Part shown: positions 61,664-64,000 of the stretch, piece by piece | Layout of the letters: every line of letters starts with the position of its first letter | Numbering within the stretch: the stretch's first letter is position 1 | Assembly (NCBI RefSeq): GCF_002741035.1 | Contig: NZ_CP016808.1 | Coordinates: 930,001-994,000, forward strand | DNA from: Paenibacillus sp. BIHB 4019 | GTDB lineage: Bacteria > Bacillota > Bacilli > Paenibacillales > Paenibacillaceae | DNA: 64,000 nt | Direction: 5' to 3' | Position numbers and translations under genes: made by a program | Notes under the pieces: generated by a model | What the model was told of the DNA's origin: nothing | Database searches by the model: none | The model's input: only the letters and a program-made list of their open reading frames with translations

Positions 61664-62399
61664 AAAGGACACTCTCCATTTCTAGCTTGCTGTTTTTCAG
61701 CATTTTTTTGTATTCATTGCCGTATTTCGAAAAGCTTGTGCGATACATTTGATGCTCGGACAGCATTCTCGACAGCCACATCGGAATCGTCTTCTCTGCC
61801 TTCACTTCCATGAGCCATTGTCCAGGCTGCAGCAGCGGTTCGCCATAATTGCCGCTCTCAAGCCTCAAATCATATCGCCGGCAATTAATATTCGTATCGA
61901 AGGTAATGCGGAGGTCGCGATTCTCTTTGCTGAACAGCGCCTTGCGGTCGTAGCCCAGATACACTTTAGGCTGCAATTCATATTGCTGAAGAAAATATGT
62001 AATTTCCTGCAGCACCTGCTTGTTCATGTACCCCTGCAACTCTGGCTGAAGTCCCGTACGGACAAATTCATAGGCTTCGTTCAGCTTCAGTCCCGTTCTT
62101 CTTTTGTTAACAAGACCAAATACCTTTTTCTTAATTTCCAGATAAACCTTCGCATCCTCCTTAGGAGTGCCGTAAGCTCGGAGGCGAAGCTTTTCCTTAT
62201 ACTTCGGCTTGGACAGGCTGTTGCGAATCAAGGCATCATGCTCGGTGTCATAATACAAGTTGGTGATGGAGTAAAATTCATGCTGCTTGTTGTAATCATC
62301 CAGCTCCATGTATTCCAGCAGTTGAAGGTAGAAATTGCGGTAGGCTTCACTATCGAGCAAATATTTGTTTTCGTATCGGTTGAAAACCTCAATTGCCAT
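61656..62399 (-). CDS. VTC-domain polyphosphate polymerase-like protein
   Basis: 247 residues forming a single VTC catalytic tunnel domain: FNRYENKYLL, YYDTEHDALI, KEKLRLRAYG, VYLEIKKK and the closing MEVKAEKTIPMWLS supply the basic and acidic residues that bind nucleotide, polyphosphate and metal in yeast Vtc4. Bacterial members are stand-alone; the product (polyphosphate or another anionic chain) is not established. Start ATG 62399 after AGAGG; TTG 62408 is less likely. First gene of a three-gene operon. Confidence 0.85.
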   Translation of the reverse strand: MAIEVFNRYENKYLLDSEAYRNFYLQLLEYMELDDYNKQHEFYSITNLYYDTEHDALIRNSLSKPKYKEKLRLRAYGTPKEDAKVYLEIKKKVFGLVNKRRTGLKLNEAYEFVRTGLQPELQGYMNKQVLQEITYFLQQYELQPKVYLGYDRKALFSKENRDLRITFDTNINCRRYDLRLESGNYGEPLLQPGQWLMEVKAEKTIPMWLSRMLSEHQMYRTSFSKYGNEYKKMLKNSKLEMESVLYA

Positions 62400-62536
62400 A
62401 TTGTTCAAATCCTCTCTATTTGATCTCGCATGTTATTCGCTTGGCGATCTGGTTCGTTGTTTGCTCCCTGTTCTCGCTTGCTATATTCGTATCTTAGTCC
62501 CCAAACCTTTAACGAAACTTAAATGAATTTACAAAA

Positions 62537-62602
62537 TTTTAAAAGAAGGGTGAAGATCATGCTTCGCTCCATGAAAAGATCAGCTTCCGATCGCCATTCC
62601 CC
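62537..62602. repeat. Repeat family A, copy 3 (truncated)
   Basis: TTTTAAAAG, GGTGAAGA, CATGAAAAG and CTTCCGATCGCCATT occur in the same order and spacing as one arm of copy 1; the second arm and inner hairpin are missing. Confidence 0.75.
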
Positions 62603-62659
62603 TTTCCGCTGCAAACATTAAGGTTGACTAAAGGTAATCCTGATATAATGGCCTTATTA

Positions 62660-62755
62660 AAAATATAGGAAAGAATATCATTTCGTTATCCTTTTTCTAT
62701 ATTTCTCGGAATGAAACGCGCCGCGCCGCCAAGTACGGCAACAGCCGTTTCACCT
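62660..62755. repeat. Repeat family B, copy 3 (diverged)
   Basis: AAATATAGG/CTATATTT stem, an inner ATC-TTTCGTTATCC stretch and ACGGC-AACA-GCCGTTT hairpin in the same order as copies 1 and 2. Confidence 0.5.
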
Positions 62756-62789
62756 TCATACACAACCTCTATATAAAGGATGACTGGCC

Positions 62790-63467
62790 ATGAGAATTTT
62801 AATTGTAGAAGATGAGCTTCATTTAGCTGAAGCATTAAGCCAAATATTAAAGAAGCATAATTACTCCGTTGATGCGGTCCATGATGGCGTTTCCGGGCTC
62901 GATTATGCGCGGAGCGGCATTTATGATTTGCTGCTGCTTGATATCATGATGCCTGAAATGGACGGAATCAGCGTATTGACCCAGCTTCGCAAAGAGGGCG
63001 TATCCACCCCCGTCATTCTGCTGACCGCAAAAGGGGAAATTACCGATATGGTGGCGGGGCTTGATCATGGGGCGGATGACTATATTGCCAAACCTTTTTC
63101 ATCCGAGGAGCTGCTTGCCCGAATACGGGCTGCATTAAGACGCAAAGGCGAAGTGCTGCCCGAGGATGCCTTAAAGTTCGGGGATATCGAATTAAACACG
63201 TCGAATTTGAAGCTTTCCGTTAAAGATAAAGAAATCAAGCTCAATTTAAAGGAAAGTGCCCTATTGGAGCTGCTGATCGTGAGGAAGCAGGCAATCACCT
63301 CCAAGGAGCTGATTATTGAGAAGCTTTGGGGCTTTGATTCAGAAGCGGAGCACAACAATGTGGAGGTTTATATCTCTTTTTTACGGAAAAAGTTTACGTT
63401 TCTGCATTCGTCCGTACGCATTAACACGATTCGAAATGTAGGGTATGTATTAGAGGTGACCGCCTAA
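62790..63467 (+). CDS. OmpR/PhoB-type response regulator
   Basis: 225 residues. Receiver with IVEDE, phospho-acceptor Asp51 in LLDIMMP, and AKPFSSEELLARIRA; C-terminal winged helix (KLWGFDSEAEHNNVEVYISFLRKKF). Overlaps the kinase gene start (TAATG). Divergent from the VTC operon, which it probably controls. Confidence 0.93.
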   Translation: MRILIVEDELHLAEALSQILKKHNYSVDAVHDGVSGLDYARSGIYDLLLLDIMMPEMDGISVLTQLRKEGVSTPVILLTAKGEITDMVAGLDHGADDYIAKPFSSEELLARIRAALRRKGEVLPEDALKFGDIELNTSNLKLSVKDKEIKLNLKESALLELLIVRKQAITSKELIIEKLWGFDSEAEHNNVEVYISFLRKKFTFLHSSVRINTIRNVGYVLEVTA

Positions 63468-64000
63468 TGTTCACGAAGCTCAGAAATCGATTTCTTATCG
63501 TTAATCTGGTCATCATTTCGGTGGTCATGCTGATCGCCTTCGCTTCCATTTACGTCATTACGTACCGGAATGTGCAGGCAGATATCAATGATGAGATTCA
63601 CCGGGTAGCCGATTTTTATCAGAAGCCCTCAGGCGGCTCTGATTCTTCGCCCTCCGGCAGGCATAAGGGCGATTCTCCTTCTGCACCTATGGATAACGGG
63701 GCTATAGATAATGGTTCTATGGATAGCGGGCCTATGAATAATGGGGATTCACGTCCAGACCGTTCAGTTGCTTTTTCGCTGAAAACAGATGCCGAGTGGA
63801 ACATTACAAGCACGACCTCTCCATTCGAAATGGACAGTGATTTTTATGTCGCTGCGGTGCAGGAGGCTTCGGCAGTCACTAAAAACACCGGGCAGTTCAG
63901 CTTGGATGGGAGCCACTGGGCTTTTCTCAAGCAGCAGACGAATGAAGGCTATAATCTGGTTTTCCTTGACGTTACTGCCCAGCAAGATATTTTGACCAAT
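63467..64000 (+). CDS. Sensor histidine kinase, 3' part outside window
   Basis: 178 residues visible. Membrane helix at about 10-32 followed by the beginning of an extracellular sensor. That sensor contains four 5-residue repeats of the pattern (M/I)(D/N)(N/S)G-x at residues 75-94, encoded by 15-base units at 63689-63748. The kinase core lies beyond the right edge; assignment as a histidine kinase rests on the amino-terminal layout and on coupling to the regulator gene. Confidence 0.8.
   Translation, partial: MFTKLRNRFLIVNLVIISVVMLIAFASIYVITYRNVQADINDEIHRVADFYQKPSGGSDSSPSGRHKGDSPSAPMDNGAIDNGSMDSGPMNNGDSRPDRSVAFSLKTDAEWNITSTTSPFEMDSDFYVAAVQEASAVTKNTGQFSLDGSHWAFLKQQTNEGYNLVFLDVTAQQDILTN

Larger units (their letters stand above)
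62400..62789. other. Divergent intergenic region carrying repeats A and B
   Basis: 390 bases between the VTC operon and the OmpR-type regulator, with no gene. It holds a truncated repeat A (62537-62602) and a repeat B relative (62660-62755). Both divergent promoters must be here; none is clear enough to call. Confidence 0.6.

Overview
The window reads as a chromosomal segment of a spore-forming, plant-biomass-degrading Firmicute, most likely Paenibacillus. The evidence is family content and architecture: three-gene CUT1-type carbohydrate uptake systems without their own ATPase (LplB/LplC/lipoprotein style), each beside a YesM/YesN-type two-component pair, many glycoside hydrolase genes, a SleL-like LysM-GH18 spore enzyme, a YheC/YheD ATP-grasp protein, and GGAGG-type ribosome binding sites throughout. 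No rRNA, tRNA, CRISPR array, IS element or prophage gene was recognised.

Layout. 1-3.6 kb: the amino-terminal two thirds of a type VII secretion ATPase (EssC) without FHA domains, running off the left edge. 4.3-13.5 kb (minus): a carbohydrate sensing and uptake operon (histidine kinase, response regulator, two permeases, binding protein, TIM-barrel isomerase, secreted nuclease/phosphodiesterase-jacalin protein). 13.7-18.8 kb (plus, divergent): two Gfo/Idh/MocA oxidoreductases, an AraC regulator and a large toroid-type protein. 19-24.4 kb: SleL-like hydrolase, GyrI-like protein, MarR-MFS efflux pair, second TIM-barrel isomerase. 24.6-24.9 kb: an unlisted 26-residue holin-like toxin with a convergent antisense promoter, i.e. 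a candidate type I toxin-antitoxin locus. 24.9-32.9 kb: a five-gene sugar operon (DUF5060/DUF4038 glycosidase, fucose-isomerase-like protein, split transketolase, FGGY kinase) with a divergent LacI regulator and palindromic operators on both sides of the promoter; the gene set fits the transketolase route for the branched pentose D-apiose, by inference.

33.5-53.5 kb (minus): a second uptake locus (GH43, kinase, regulator, binding protein, then two permeases, GH106-like and GH35-like enzymes), interrupted between binding protein and permeases by about 6.7 kb holding a butanediol-dehydrogenase-like gene, a LysR regulator, a YheC/D protein and a three-gene diaminopropionate cluster (adenylating enzyme, SbnA, SbnB). 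Binding protein and permease genes keep a similar upstream motif, so they may still be co-regulated. 53.7-58.5 kb: nitroreductase, MsrAB, a coiled-coil membrane protein with a phosphodiester glycosidase, and a purine permease. 58.8-64 kb: a polyphosphate polymerase-like VTC protein, a DUF4956 membrane protein and a Cthe_2159-like carbohydrate-binding lipoprotein, divergent from an OmpR-type two-component pair that runs off the right edge.

Two families of structured intergenic repeats (A: 9.3, 18.8 and 62.5 kb; B: 43.2, 60.9 and 62.7 kb) are dispersed through the window. Two A copies begin exactly at the stop codon of the preceding gene.
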